From positions 62,001 to 126,000 of the forward strand of contig JBFWNT010000002.1 of assembly GCA_050250915.1 (NCBI GenBank): DNA of 64,000 nucleotides, written 5' to 3'. Numbering within the stretch: the first letter of the stretch is position 1; each line of letters begins with the position of its first letter. The notes under the pieces are model-generated. The model was given only the letters and a program-made list of their open reading frames with translations. It did no database searches and was not told where the DNA came from. Source of the stretch: Miltoncostaea sp050250915 (GTDB taxonomy: Bacteria > Actinomycetota > Thermoleophilia > Miltoncostaeales > Miltoncostaeaceae). A program made the position numbers and the translations under genes. This document shows, piece by piece, positions 49,658-58,087 of this stretch.

Positions 49658-50763
49658 GCCAGGGCGAGCATCCGGTCGAGGGCGAGGCGCCCGAGCCGGG
49701 CCATCTCCGGGTCCACCGCCACCACGTTCACGATCTCGCCTGCCGCCAGCGACTCCAGGCACCACGTGAGCTTCGGCAGGTCGATCCGGTTCATCGTCAC
49801 GCAGGGGCAGAGGTCCTCCTTGAGGCAGGAGATCCGCTTGTCCGGGTGGCGCAGCCGCAGCCGGTTCACCAGGTTCCAGTCGGTGCCGATGACGGCCGAC
49901 GCGCCGGCGGGGAGCTCCTCGCAGCGGCGGATGATGTACTCGGTGCTGCCGTCCTCGTCGGCCGCCTCCACCACCGGCCGCGGGCACTCGGGGTGCACGA
50001 TCACGGTCACGTCCGGGTCGGCCTCGCGGGCCGCCTCGATCTGGCGGACGTTGAAGCCGGTGTGGACGTTGCAGAACCCCTTCCACAGGATCACCGGCGC
50101 GTCGGCCAGGTCGCCGGCGGGGATGCCGCCCAGCTCGGCCGTGCGCGGGTTCCATACGAGCGGGGCGCCCGGGTCCATGCCCAGACGACACGCCGTGTTG
50201 CGGCCCAGGTGCTCGTCGGGGAAGAAGAAGACCGCGTCCCCCTCCGAGAGGGCCCAGCGGAAGGCCTTCTCCGCGTTGCCCGAGGTGCAGACGGCGCCAC
50301 CGTGCGCCCCCACGAACGCCTTCAGGTCCGCCCCGGAGTTCATGTAGGTGAGCGGGATGACCTTCTTGCCGGGCAGCGCCTCGGTCATCTGGTCCCACGC
50401 GTCGTGGACGGTGTAGATGTCCGCGCACTCCGCCAGGTGGCAGCCGGCGCCGAGGTCGGGGAGCACCACCGTCTGGTGGGGGGCGCGGAGGACGTCGGCG
50501 GCCTCGGCCATGAAGTAGACGCCCAGGAACACGACCAGCTCGGCGCGGGTGGCCTCGGCGCCGCGGCGGGCGAGCAGGAACGAGTCGCCGGTGACGTCGG
50601 CGAACGCGATCACCTCGTCGCGCTGGTAGTGGTGGCCCAGGATCACGGCCCGCTCGCCCAGGGCGTTCCGGGCGGCCCAGGCGCGCTCCCACAGTTCCTC
50701 CTGGCCGGCCGCGGTCTCGGTCGGCGGAAGGGCGCAGGCGGGCCCGATGGCGGTGGTGGTCAT
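49654..50763 (-). CDS. nadA: Quinolinate synthase A
   Basis: 369-residue [4Fe-4S] enzyme condensing iminoaspartate with dihydroxyacetone phosphate. Landmarks are ILGHHYQRDEVIAFADVTGDSFLL, FLGVYFMAEAADVL, LPDLGAGCHLAECAD (cluster cysteine region), YMNSGADLKAFVG, VILWKGFCNVHTGF, VHPECPRPVVEAADEDGSTEYI and CLKEDLCPCVTMN. Length fits the long type. ATG overlaps the nadB stop as ATGA. Confidence 0.95.
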   Translation of the reverse strand: MTTTAIGPACALPPTETAAGQEELWERAWAARNALGERAVILGHHYQRDEVIAFADVTGDSFLLARRGAEATRAELVVFLGVYFMAEAADVLRAPHQTVVLPDLGAGCHLAECADIYTVHDAWDQMTEALPGKKVIPLTYMNSGADLKAFVGAHGGAVCTSGNAEKAFRWALSEGDAVFFFPDEHLGRNTACRLGMDPGAPLVWNPRTAELGGIPAGDLADAPVILWKGFCNVHTGFNVRQIEAAREADPDVTVIVHPECPRPVVEAADEDGSTEYIIRRCEELPAGASAVIGTDWNLVNRLRLRHPDKRISCLKEDLCPCVTMNRIDLPKLTWCLESLAAGEIVNVVAVDPEMARLGRLALDRMLALA

Positions 50764-52334
50764 GCGGCCTCCAGGGCGAGTGCCCGGCCATGCCGGGCGT
50801 CGGGGACGAGGTACGGCTGCCCGCCGGCCCACGCGATGCGGCGGGCCTGGGCGGGGTCGGGGAGGGGGAAGTCGGCGCGGAAGTGCGCGCCGCGGCTCTC
50901 GGTGCGGATGTCCGCGGCGGCCACCGAGAGGCGCGCGACCAGGAGGAGGTTCGCGGTCTCCGGGTCGCCGCCGGGGGCGATCGCGTCCAGGGCGGCGGCG
51001 GCTGCGGTGAGGCCGGCGGCGTCGCGCTGCACGCCGACGCCGTCCCACATCGCGGCCTGCACGGCGCGGCGGGCGCCCGGCGCCGCGGGGGCGTCGCCGG
51101 AGGCGGGGACGGGGGCCGCAACGGGGTCCTGCGGCCAGTCGTCGGCGTCGCCGGCGATCGCCTCGGCCGCGCCGGCCGCCATCACGGCGGCCTCCAGCAG
51201 GCCGTTGGAGGCGAGCCGGTTCGCGCCGTGCGCGCCGGTCGCCGCGCACTCGCCGATCGCGAACAGCCCGGGAAGTGTGGAGCGCCCCGCCATGTCGGCG
51301 AGCACGCCGCCGATGGCGTAGTGCGCCGCCGGGGTCACCGGGATCAGGTCGCGGGCCAGGTCCAGGCCGTGCTCCGCGCAGATGGCGGCGACGGTCGGGA
51401 ACCGGTGGTGCACCTCGGCGGGGTCGAGGTGCCGCATGTCGAGCGTGACGTCCGCGCCCGTGGTGCGCGCGCGGCGGGCGATCGCCCGGGCCACCACATC
51501 GCGGGGGCCCAGCTCGGCCATCGGGTGCTCGTCGGGCATGAAGCGGCGGCCGGCGGCGTCGCGGAGGATGGCCCCCTCGCCGCGGACCGCCTCGCTGACC
51601 AGCCCGAGGGGGCTGTCGCCCAGGGCGAGGGCGGTGGGGTGGAACTGGACGAGCTCGAGGTCGGCCACGGCGGCGCCGGCGCGGGCGGCCAGCGCGGGGC
51701 CGTCGGCGGTGGCGCCGAGCGGGTTGGTGGTGCGGGCGTACAGGTGGCCGGAGCCGCCGGTCGCCAGCACCACCGCGCGGGCCCAGCGCGTGATCTCGCG
51801 CCCGTCCGCGGCGCGGGACCGCAGGCCGCAGGCGCGGCCGTGGCGGACGACGACCTCCAGGGCCGTCTCCTCCTCGGCGATCATCACCCGCGGGTCCCGC
51901 CGCAGCGCGGCGGCGAGGGCGGCGACGATGTGGGCGCCGGTCGCGTCGCCGCCGGCGTGCACGACGCGGGCCGTGGAGTGCGCGCCCTCGCGCCCCAGCT
52001 CCAGCCCTCCGCGGGGGTCGAGGTCGAACCGGACGCCCCGGCGCAGCAGGGTCTCGACCTGGGCCGGGCCCTCCGCGCAGATCCGCGCGACCGCCTCAAC
52101 GTCGCAGAGCCCGGCGCCCGCCGCGAGCGTGTCGGCCACGTGCGCGTCCACCGTGTCGCCGGCGTCCACCGCCGCCGCGATGCCGCCCTGCGCGCGGCGG
52201 GTGCTGCCCTCACCGAGGGCGGCCTTCGTCACGAGCACGACGGGGCCGGTCTCGGCGGCGGCGAGGGCCAGGAGGCCGCCCGCGATGCCGCTGCCGACCA
52301 CGATCACCGGGTCCCTGTCAGGCACTCCGACCAC
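50760..52334 (-). CDS. nadB: L-aspartate oxidase
   Basis: 524-residue FAD enzyme oxidising L-aspartate to iminoaspartate. The N-terminal FAD loop is VIVVGSGIAGGLLALAA, followed by STRRAQGGIAAAV, EGAHSTARVVHAGGDATGAHI, ATGGSGHLYARTTNP, LELVQFHPTAL, HYAIGGVLADMAGRS and ECAATGAHGANRLASNGLLE. The GTG start has AAAAGGACAACAAC upstream, a good ribosome site, so it is a leadered mRNA unlike many neighbours. A TATTGT hexamer about 50 bases upstream may be the -10. Divergent from hisC. Confidence 0.95.
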   Translation of the reverse strand: MVGVPDRDPVIVVGSGIAGGLLALAAAETGPVVLVTKAALGEGSTRRAQGGIAAAVDAGDTVDAHVADTLAAGAGLCDVEAVARICAEGPAQVETLLRRGVRFDLDPRGGLELGREGAHSTARVVHAGGDATGAHIVAALAAALRRDPRVMIAEEETALEVVVRHGRACGLRSRAADGREITRWARAVVLATGGSGHLYARTTNPLGATADGPALAARAGAAVADLELVQFHPTALALGDSPLGLVSEAVRGEGAILRDAAGRRFMPDEHPMAELGPRDVVARAIARRARTTGADVTLDMRHLDPAEVHHRFPTVAAICAEHGLDLARDLIPVTPAAHYAIGGVLADMAGRSTLPGLFAIGECAATGAHGANRLASNGLLEAAVMAAGAAEAIAGDADDWPQDPVAAPVPASGDAPAAPGARRAVQAAMWDGVGVQRDAAGLTAAAAALDAIAPGGDPETANLLLVARLSVAAADIRTESRGAHFRADFPLPDPAQARRIAWAGGQPYLVPDARHGRALALEAA

Positions 52335-52445
52335 GTTGTTGTCCTTTTGACGGAAACAGGCTGCCGAATTGGCGTCAGCGCGACAATAGCGCGCCGTGGG
52401 GGCGGTGGGGCCGGACCTCCGGTGAGGTCGACAACGTCCCCGCCC

Positions 52446-52451
52446 TAGACT
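52446..52451 (+). promoter_or_regulatory. -10 element of the hisC-aroG-tyrA operon
   Basis: TAGACT ending 8 bases before the GTG start at 52460; the same hexamer is used by the CPBP gene. Leaderless transcript predicted. Confidence 0.55.
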
Positions 52452-52459
52452 GTGAGGCG

Positions 52460-53602
52460 GTGTCCATCCGCGTCTCACCACGTCTCGAGGCCATCCCGCG
52501 CTACGAGCCCGGGCTCACGACGGCCGAGGTCCTGGCCCGGTTCGGGCTGGAGGCGGCGGTCAAGCTGGCGTCCAACGAGAGCCCCTTCCCGCCCATGCCC
52601 GAGGTGGTGGAGGTGGTCACGGCCGGGATCGGCGGCCTCAACCGCTACCCCGACGGTCCGGCGCGCGCCCTGCGGCGGGCGCTGGCGGAGCGCCACGGGG
52701 TGGGCCCGGACGAGGTGGTCATCGGCAACGGGTCGTGCGAGTTGATCCTCTACGCGGGCCAGGCGCTGCTGGACCCGGGCACCAGCGTCGTGCACGCGGA
52801 TCCGTCGTTCGCGCTCTACCCGCACCTGGCCACGGCCGCCGGCGCCCGCGCCGTCGCGGTGCCGCTCGCGCCCGACCTGGGCCACGACCTGGACGCGATG
52901 GCGGCGGCGGTCGACGAGACCACCCGCCTGGTCGTCGTCTGCAACCCGAACAACCCGACCGGCGTGTACCGCTCGGCCGACGACATCGAGCGCTTCGTCG
53001 ACGGCCTCCCCGAGGACCTCGCGATCCTGGTGGACGAGGCCTACTTCGACTTCGTCGACCGCCCCGACGCCGGCCGCACCATGTCGCTCGCGCGCGAGCG
53101 GCCCAACCTGCTGGTGACCCGGACGTTCAGCAAGGCCCACGGGCTCTGCGGGCTGCGGGTGGGCTACGGGGTGGGCGGATCGGGCTGGATCGCCGCGCTC
53201 GACAAGGTGCGCCAGCCGTTCAACACCAACGCCCTCGCCCAGGCCGCGGCCCTCGAGAGCCTGCGCCACCCGCACGACCTGGTCCGCAGGGTCCGGGCCG
53301 TCGTGGACGAACGTGCCAGGGTGACGGCCGCGCTCACGGATACCAGCTGGGCCTTTACCCCTGGCCAGGCCAACTTTATCCTGGTGCAGCCGGAGTCCGA
53401 TCCGGCCGATGGATCGGTCGGTGCCCACGAGCAGCTGTTGCGCCTCGGCGTGATCGTGCGGGATGGTGCGCCGCTCGGTTGTCCTGGGTACCTGCGCGTC
53501 TCCATCGGCACCCCGGACGAGAACGACGCATTCCTCTCGGCGCGGGCCCGGCTGGCCGCGCCCGCCCACCACGACAGCGGACCAGGACGGACACCACCAT
53601 GA
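52460..53602 (+). CDS. hisC: Histidinol-phosphate/aromatic aminotransferase
   Basis: 380-residue class I/II PLP aminotransferase of the HisC group. KLASNESPFPPMPEV, NRYPDGPARALRRALAERHGV, GNGSCELI, VVCNPNNPTGVYRS, ILVDEAYFDFVD and the PLP-lysine segment TRTFSKAHGLCGLRVGYG are intact. Its operon with DAHP synthase and TyrA suggests its main job here is the last transamination to tyrosine or phenylalanine, as for other HisC-like enzymes; histidine use is not excluded. The final third has more A/T-ending codons than its neighbours. Ends in ATGA overlap with aroG. Confidence 0.88.
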   Translation: MSIRVSPRLEAIPRYEPGLTTAEVLARFGLEAAVKLASNESPFPPMPEVVEVVTAGIGGLNRYPDGPARALRRALAERHGVGPDEVVIGNGSCELILYAGQALLDPGTSVVHADPSFALYPHLATAAGARAVAVPLAPDLGHDLDAMAAAVDETTRLVVVCNPNNPTGVYRSADDIERFVDGLPEDLAILVDEAYFDFVDRPDAGRTMSLARERPNLLVTRTFSKAHGLCGLRVGYGVGGSGWIAALDKVRQPFNTNALAQAAALESLRHPHDLVRRVRAVVDERARVTAALTDTSWAFTPGQANFILVQPESDPADGSVGAHEQLLRLGVIVRDGAPLGCPGYLRVSIGTPDENDAFLSARARLAAPAHHDSGPGRTPP

Positions 53603-54648
53603 TGATCGTGATGCAGGAGGGCGCCACCGAGGACCAGGTGCGCCACGTCATCGACCGCATCGAGCAGGTCGGCGCGAAGGCCCACCCGTCGCGGGGCGAG
53701 TTCGTCACGGTCATCGGCGCCATCGGTGACGACCGGGCGCTCATCTCGTCGCTCAACCTCGAGGGCGAGCCGGGGGTCGAGAAGGTCGTCCCGATCCTCA
53801 AGCCGTACAAGCTGGTCTCCGCCGAGTTCCGCGGCCGCGGCACCGTCGTCGAGGTCGCCGGCCGCCCGATCGGCGGCGGGTCGTTCGGCCTCATCGCCGG
53901 CCCCTGCGCGGTCGAGTCGCGCGAGCAGACCCTGGCCTCCGCCCGCGCCTGCAAGGCCGCCGGCGCGACCGCCCTCCGCGGCGGCGCCTACAAGCCGCGC
54001 ACGTCCCCGTACGCCTTCCAGGGGCTCGGCAAGCCCGGCCTCGAGATCCTGGCCGAGGCGCGCGAGGAGACCGGCCTGCCGATCGTGACCGAGCTCATGG
54101 ACGTCCGCCAGCTGGACGACGTCCTCGAGGTCGCCGACATGATCCAGCTCGGCGCGCGCAACATGCAGAACTTCGACCTGCTCCGCGAGGTCGGCCGCAC
54201 CAACGTGCCGGTGCTGCTGAAGCGCGGCCTGGCGGCCACCGTCGAGGAGTGGCTGCTGTCGGCCGAGTACATCGCCCGCGAGGGCAACCAGGACATCGTG
54301 CTCTGCGAGCGCGGCATCCGCACCTTCGAGACCGCGACGCGCTCGACGCTCGACATCTCCGCCGTCCCGGCCGCCAAGCAGCACACGGGCCTGCCGGTGA
54401 TCGTCGACCCGTCGCACGCGGCCGGCAAGCGCGACCTGATCCTGCCGATGGCGCGCGCCGCCGTCGTCGCCGGCGCCGACGGCCTGATCGTCGAGGTGCA
54501 CCCGGCGCCCGAGAACGCCCTCTGCGACGGGCCGCAGGCCCTCCATGCCGAGACCTTCGGCGCGTGGGTGGCCGACGTGCAGCGCTGCGTCGACCTGATG
54601 GGCCTCGTGATCTCCGGCGCGGACGAGCAGGTGGCGGTCGGCGCGTGA
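53599..54648 (+). CDS. aroG: 3-deoxy-7-phosphoheptulonate synthase (DAHP synthase, type I-beta)
   Basis: 349-residue enzyme starting the shikimate pathway from phosphoenolpyruvate and erythrose 4-phosphate. An N-terminal ferredoxin-like regulatory domain of about 90 residues (MMIVMQEGATEDQVRHVIDR) precedes the barrel. Active-site segments are GPCAVES, ALRGGAYKPRTSPYAFQG, LLKRGLAATVEEWLLSAEYI, CERGIRTFE and VIVDPSHAAGKR. Domain order matches the Thermotoga-type enzyme that is feedback-inhibited by aromatic amino acids. ATG overlaps the hisC stop. Confidence 0.95.
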   Translation: MMIVMQEGATEDQVRHVIDRIEQVGAKAHPSRGEFVTVIGAIGDDRALISSLNLEGEPGVEKVVPILKPYKLVSAEFRGRGTVVEVAGRPIGGGSFGLIAGPCAVESREQTLASARACKAAGATALRGGAYKPRTSPYAFQGLGKPGLEILAEAREETGLPIVTELMDVRQLDDVLEVADMIQLGARNMQNFDLLREVGRTNVPVLLKRGLAATVEEWLLSAEYIAREGNQDIVLCERGIRTFETATRSTLDISAVPAAKQHTGLPVIVDPSHAAGKRDLILPMARAAVVAGADGLIVEVHPAPENALCDGPQALHAETFGAWVADVQRCVDLMGLVISGADEQVAVGA

Positions 54649-54652
54649 ACCC

Positions 54653-55759
54653 GTGAGCGTGGGCCCGGTCGCCATCGTCGGCGTCGGGCTCATGGGCGGG
54701 TCGCTCGGCCTGGCGTTGCGGGACGGCGACGCCGTGGAGGTGCGCGGCGTCGACCCCGACCCGGAGGCGCTTCGCGTCGCGCGGGCCGTCGGGGCCATCA
54801 CGGACGCCGCCGGCTCGGTGGAGGAGGCGGCCGAGGGCGCCGCCACCGTGGTGCTGGCCGCGCCCGTCCCCGAGATCGCGGCGCTCGCCCGGCGGGCCGT
54901 GGCGGCGGGCGGCCCCGACTGCCTGGTCACCGACCTCGGCTCGGCGAAGGGCGCCGTGGTGGCGGCGCTCTCGCCGGCGGAGCGGGAGCGCTTCATCGGC
55001 GGCCACCCCGTCTGCGGGGCGGAGCGCACGGGCGTGGCCTTCGCGCGCGGGTCGCTGTTCCGCGGCGCCACCTGGTTCCTGACCCCGGCGGCCGAGGCGC
55101 GGCCCGACCTGTTCGCCCGCCTCCACGGCCTGGTCGCGTCGGTGGGGGCCCGGCCCGTGGCGATCGACGCCGAGGTGCACGACCGCCTGATGGCCCTCGT
55201 CTCGCACCTGCCGCACGTGCTGGCGGGGGCTCTCGTGAACCAGGCCGCCGCGACCGCCCCCGCGGGCCGCGAGGCGCTGCGCTCCGCCGGGCCGTCGTTC
55301 GTCGACCTGACCCGGGTGGCCGGGTCGAACCCCCCGCTCTGGGCGGACATCCTGATCGCGAACCGGGCGGCGGTGCTCGACGAGTTGCGCGCCTACCTGG
55401 GCCGCCTGGAAGAGGTGGAGGCGGCGCTCGCGCGCGGCGACCGCGACTGGCTGCTGCGCTTCGTGGGCGACGCGGGGGAGGCCCGCACCCGCCTCCGGAC
55501 CCCGGCCGACGACGGCCCCGCCGAGCCGGCCCGGGTGGTGGTGGCGGTGCCGAACCGGCCGGGCGTGATCTCCGAGATCGCGACGGCGCTGGGCCACGCG
55601 CACATCAACATCGAGGACCTGAGCCTGCGCCCCGGCCCCCCCGACGGGGAGGGCGAGCTGGTGCTGCTGGTCGACGGCCCGCAGGCCGCCGAGGAGGCCG
55701 TGCGCCTGATCGGCGCCCACGGCTTCACTGCTCAGGCCGGGCCGGCCTCCTCGGCCTGA
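54653..55759 (+). CDS. tyrA: Prephenate dehydrogenase with C-terminal ACT domain
   Basis: 368-residue NAD(P)-dependent enzyme of tyrosine synthesis. The Rossmann loop is VAIVGVGLMGGSLGLAL. DLGSAKGAVV, GGHPVCGAERTGVAFARGSLF, VSHLPHVLAGALVNQ and the helical dimerisation domain follow. An ACT domain (RVVVAVPNRPGVISEIATAL, from about 290) probably senses tyrosine. GTG start 4 bases after aroG. The end overlaps the convergent sigma factor by 28 bases. Confidence 0.93.
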   Translation: MSVGPVAIVGVGLMGGSLGLALRDGDAVEVRGVDPDPEALRVARAVGAITDAAGSVEEAAEGAATVVLAAPVPEIAALARRAVAAGGPDCLVTDLGSAKGAVVAALSPAERERFIGGHPVCGAERTGVAFARGSLFRGATWFLTPAAEARPDLFARLHGLVASVGARPVAIDAEVHDRLMALVSHLPHVLAGALVNQAAATAPAGREALRSAGPSFVDLTRVAGSNPPLWADILIANRAAVLDELRAYLGRLEEVEAALARGDRDWLLRFVGDAGEARTRLRTPADDGPAEPARVVVAVPNRPGVISEIATALGHAHINIEDLSLRPGPPDGEGELVLLVDGPQAAEEAVRLIGAHGFTAQAGPASSA

Positions 55760-57021
55760 GCCCGGCGGCCGGCCAGGAACGCCCGCTCGGCGGGGTTCCC
55801 GGCCAGCTCCGCCGCCCGCGCGTACGCGGCCGCCGCCTCGCCGCCGCGGCCGACGCGCCGGAGCATGTCGGCACGGGCCGCGTGGAGGGGCGCGTAGGCG
55901 TCGAGGCGTCCGTCCTCGGCGAGCGCCTCCACCTCCTCGAGCCCCGCCGCCGGGCCGGCCACCTCGGCCAGGGCCACCGCGCGGTTCAGCGTGACGACCG
56001 GCGAGGGCGCCACCGCCGCCAGCACGTCGTAGAGCCCCAGGATCTGGGCCCAGTCCGTGGCGTCCGCGGTCCCGGCCTCAGCGTGGACGGCCGCGATCGC
56101 CGCCTCCACCGCGTAGCGGCCGGGGGGCCGCCGCATCCGCAGGGCCCGTTCCACCAGGGCGCCGCCGCGGGCGATGGCCTCGCGGTCCCACCGCGCCCGG
56201 TCCTGATCGGCCAGCAGCACGAGCGAACCGCCGGGGCCGGTGCGGCCCTCGCGGCGGGCGTGGTGCAGCAGCATCAGCGCCAGCAGGGCCGCCGGCTCGG
56301 CCTCGTCGGGCATCAGGCCGTGGAGCACCTCGGCCAGCCGGATCGCCTCCTCGGCCACGTCGTCGCGGCGCAGCGTCGCGCCGCCGGTGGCCGTGTGCCC
56401 CTCCGTGTACACGAGGTAGAGCACGGTCAGCACGCCGTCGATCCGCTCCGGCAGCTGCTCCCGTGGCGGCTCGGCGATCGGGATGCCGGCGTCGCGGATC
56501 TTCCGCTTGGCCCGCACGAGCCGCTGGGCCACCGACGCCGGCTCCATCAGCAGCGCCCGGGCGATCTCCGGGACGGTGAGGCCGGCGACCAGCCGCAGGG
56601 TGAGCGTGACGCGCGCCTCCATCGCGAGCGCCGGGTGGCAGCAGGCGAACATCAGGGCCAGGCGCTCGTCGGGGACGGGCGGGTCGTCGGTGAAGGGGAT
56701 GTCGATGGCGGCCTCCTGGAACGTCCGCGCGCGCGCCTCCTCCGACCGCGACCGCGTCCGCTCGGCGCGGACGCGGTCGATGGCCCGGTTGCGCGCCGTG
56801 GTGATGAGCCACGCCGCCGGGTTGCGGGGCACGCCCTCGCGCGCCCAGCGCTCCAGGGCGACGGCGGCCGCCTCCTGGAGCGCGTCCTCGGCGCGGTCGA
56901 TGTCGCCGAGGGCGCGCGCCAGCAGCGCGACCGCCCGCCCGTAGCCGTCCCGGAACGCCCGGGCGACGGCGTCGTGGGCGACGGCGTCGTGGGCGACGGC
57001 GTCCGGAGCGTTCTCGCTCAG
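55732..57021 (-). CDS. ECF sigma factor, ECF42-like with C-terminal extension
   Basis: 429-residue sigma factor. Sigma2 (FRDGYGRAVALLARALGDID, then PAAWLITTARNRAIDRVR) and sigma4 (LTVPEIARALLMEPASVAQRLVRAKRKI) are followed by a 200-residue TPR-like C-terminal domain (RIDGVLTVLYLVYTEGH onward) typical of ECF42. It lies directly after a YCII/DGPF gene, the known partner of this group, and no anti-sigma gene is present. The start is odd. No ATG, GTG or TTG sits at the expected place, and the CTG at 57021, overlapping the partner's stop as CTGA, gives the best N-terminus. A GTG at 57114 inside the partner is the alternative. Confidence 0.82.
   Translation of the reverse strand: MSENAPDAVAHDAVAHDAVARAFRDGYGRAVALLARALGDIDRAEDALQEAAAVALERWAREGVPRNPAAWLITTARNRAIDRVRAERTRSRSEEARARTFQEAAIDIPFTDDPPVPDERLALMFACCHPALAMEARVTLTLRLVAGLTVPEIARALLMEPASVAQRLVRAKRKIRDAGIPIAEPPREQLPERIDGVLTVLYLVYTEGHTATGGATLRRDDVAEEAIRLAEVLHGLMPDEAEPAALLALMLLHHARREGRTGPGGSLVLLADQDRARWDREAIARGGALVERALRMRRPPGRYAVEAAIAAVHAEAGTADATDWAQILGLYDVLAAVAPSPVVTLNRAVALAEVAGPAAGLEEVEALAEDGRLDAYAPLHAARADMLRRVGRGGEAAAAYARAAELAGNPAERAFLAGRRAQAEEAGPA
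56961..57005. repeat. Three tandem 15-bp repeats near the sigma factor start
   Basis: GGGCGACGGCGTCGT at 56961, 56976 and 56991 (last copy with one change), encoding three DAVAH-like repeats at the N-terminus of the sigma factor. In-frame, so copy-number change would not break the gene. Confidence 0.75.
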
Positions 57022-57365
57022 GCGAACTCCACGATGGGCCGCACCTCGATCGCGCCGTGCGCCGCGCCGGGGATCCGGCGGGCCGCGTCGATCGCCTGGT
57101 CGAGGGTGTCGCACTCCACCTCGTAGTAGCCGCCGAGCTGCTCGCGGGCCTCCGCGTACGGCCCGTCCGACAGGAGCGTCTCGCCGTCCCTCACGCGCAC
57201 CACGGTGGCGGTCCCGGACGGGTGGAGGGCGTCGCCGCCCCGCATGATCCCCTCCGCCTGGATGGCCTCGGAGTACCGCATGTAGGCGTCCATCATCTCC
57301 CGCGCCTCGTCGCCCGCGTCTGCGAAGCCGGTCTCGTCGATGTGGATCAGGAGCAGGTAGCGCAT
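57018..57365 (-). CDS. YCII-related (DGPF) protein
   Basis: 115-residue single-domain YCII/DGPF protein. MRYLLLIHIDETGF, SGTATVVRVRDGETLLSDGPYAEAREQLGGYYEVECDTLDQAI and IPGAAHGAIEVRPI are the family pattern, including the DGP motif. Such proteins are regularly encoded next to ECF42 sigma factors; their role is unproven. ATG with GAGGAGGCC upstream. First gene of the pair, with its stop overlapping the proposed sigma factor start. Confidence 0.9.
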   Translation of the reverse strand: MRYLLLIHIDETGFADAGDEAREMMDAYMRYSEAIQAEGIMRGGDALHPSGTATVVRVRDGETLLSDGPYAEAREQLGGYYEVECDTLDQAIDAARRIPGAAHGAIEVRPIVEFA

Positions 57366-57517
57366 CGTTGGCCTCCTCGGCTCGTGGACGGGGCCGTCTC
57401 CGCCGTCCTCACCCCATAGACGGATCACCCATGCCGGAATCGACGGGCACCCTCGACGGATCGTCGGCGGCTGCCGATGTCCCATCTGACCACAGGATCC
57501 CCCGACCGCGGAGCGCA

Positions 57518-58087
57518 ATGCCGACCCGATCGTTGATCGTCCTCGCCGCTGCCCTGGCCGTGCTGGCCGGCACGCTGGGCTCTGCGACGGCCGCGCCGCA
57601 CGGCAAGGCCCGGGGCAAGGCGCCCGCGGCTCCGGCGGTGCGCGCCCAGGTCGACGGCGTCGCGTCCGACTGGGACGCCGGCCTGGGCCTGGTCTCCCTC
57701 GACGCCGCCGACGTCGCGAAGGGGCCGCGCGCCCTGCGGCGCCTCGTGCGCCGCGGCGTGACCGTGACCCTGAGGATCACCCCCGCCACCCGGCTGACCG
57801 TGGTGGACGCCGACGGCAACCGCAGCCGTGTCGCGCCGGCCGACCTGTTCGACGCGCTCGACATGGCGGTGGACGACGTGGACGTGGAGGCGGCCGGCCG
57901 CCTGCCGCGGGTCGTCCGTGCGCAGTCCGGCGAGGTCGTGATGCCCGCCTCGCGGGTGGTCGTGACCCTGCCGCCGGCGCTCCAGGACGACCCCGGCGCC
58001 GACGACCCGTCCTGGGACGACGGCGGCACCGGCGACGACCCGCCCGTGACCGACGACCCGGGTGCCGACGACCCGGGGGACGTCTAG
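57518..58087 (+). CDS. Secreted hypothetical protein with acidic tail
   Basis: 189-residue exported protein. The signal peptide is MPTRSLIVLAAALAVLAGTLGSATAAP, followed by a Lys/Ala linker. A compact domain of about 90 residues contains GLGLVSLDAADVAKGPRALRR and RGVTVTLRITPATRLTVVDADG. The tail is a run of about 35 Asp/Pro/Gly residues with repeated DDPG units. The frame is open further upstream, but only this ATG yields a signal peptide; CGGAG lies nearby. Its stop shares CTAG with the convergent hydrolase. Function unknown. Confidence 0.7.
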   Translation: MPTRSLIVLAAALAVLAGTLGSATAAPHGKARGKAPAAPAVRAQVDGVASDWDAGLGLVSLDAADVAKGPRALRRLVRRGVTVTLRITPATRLTVVDADGNRSRVAPADLFDALDMAVDDVDVEAAGRLPRVVRAQSGEVVMPASRVVVTLPPALQDDPGADDPSWDDGGTGDDPPVTDDPGADDPGDV

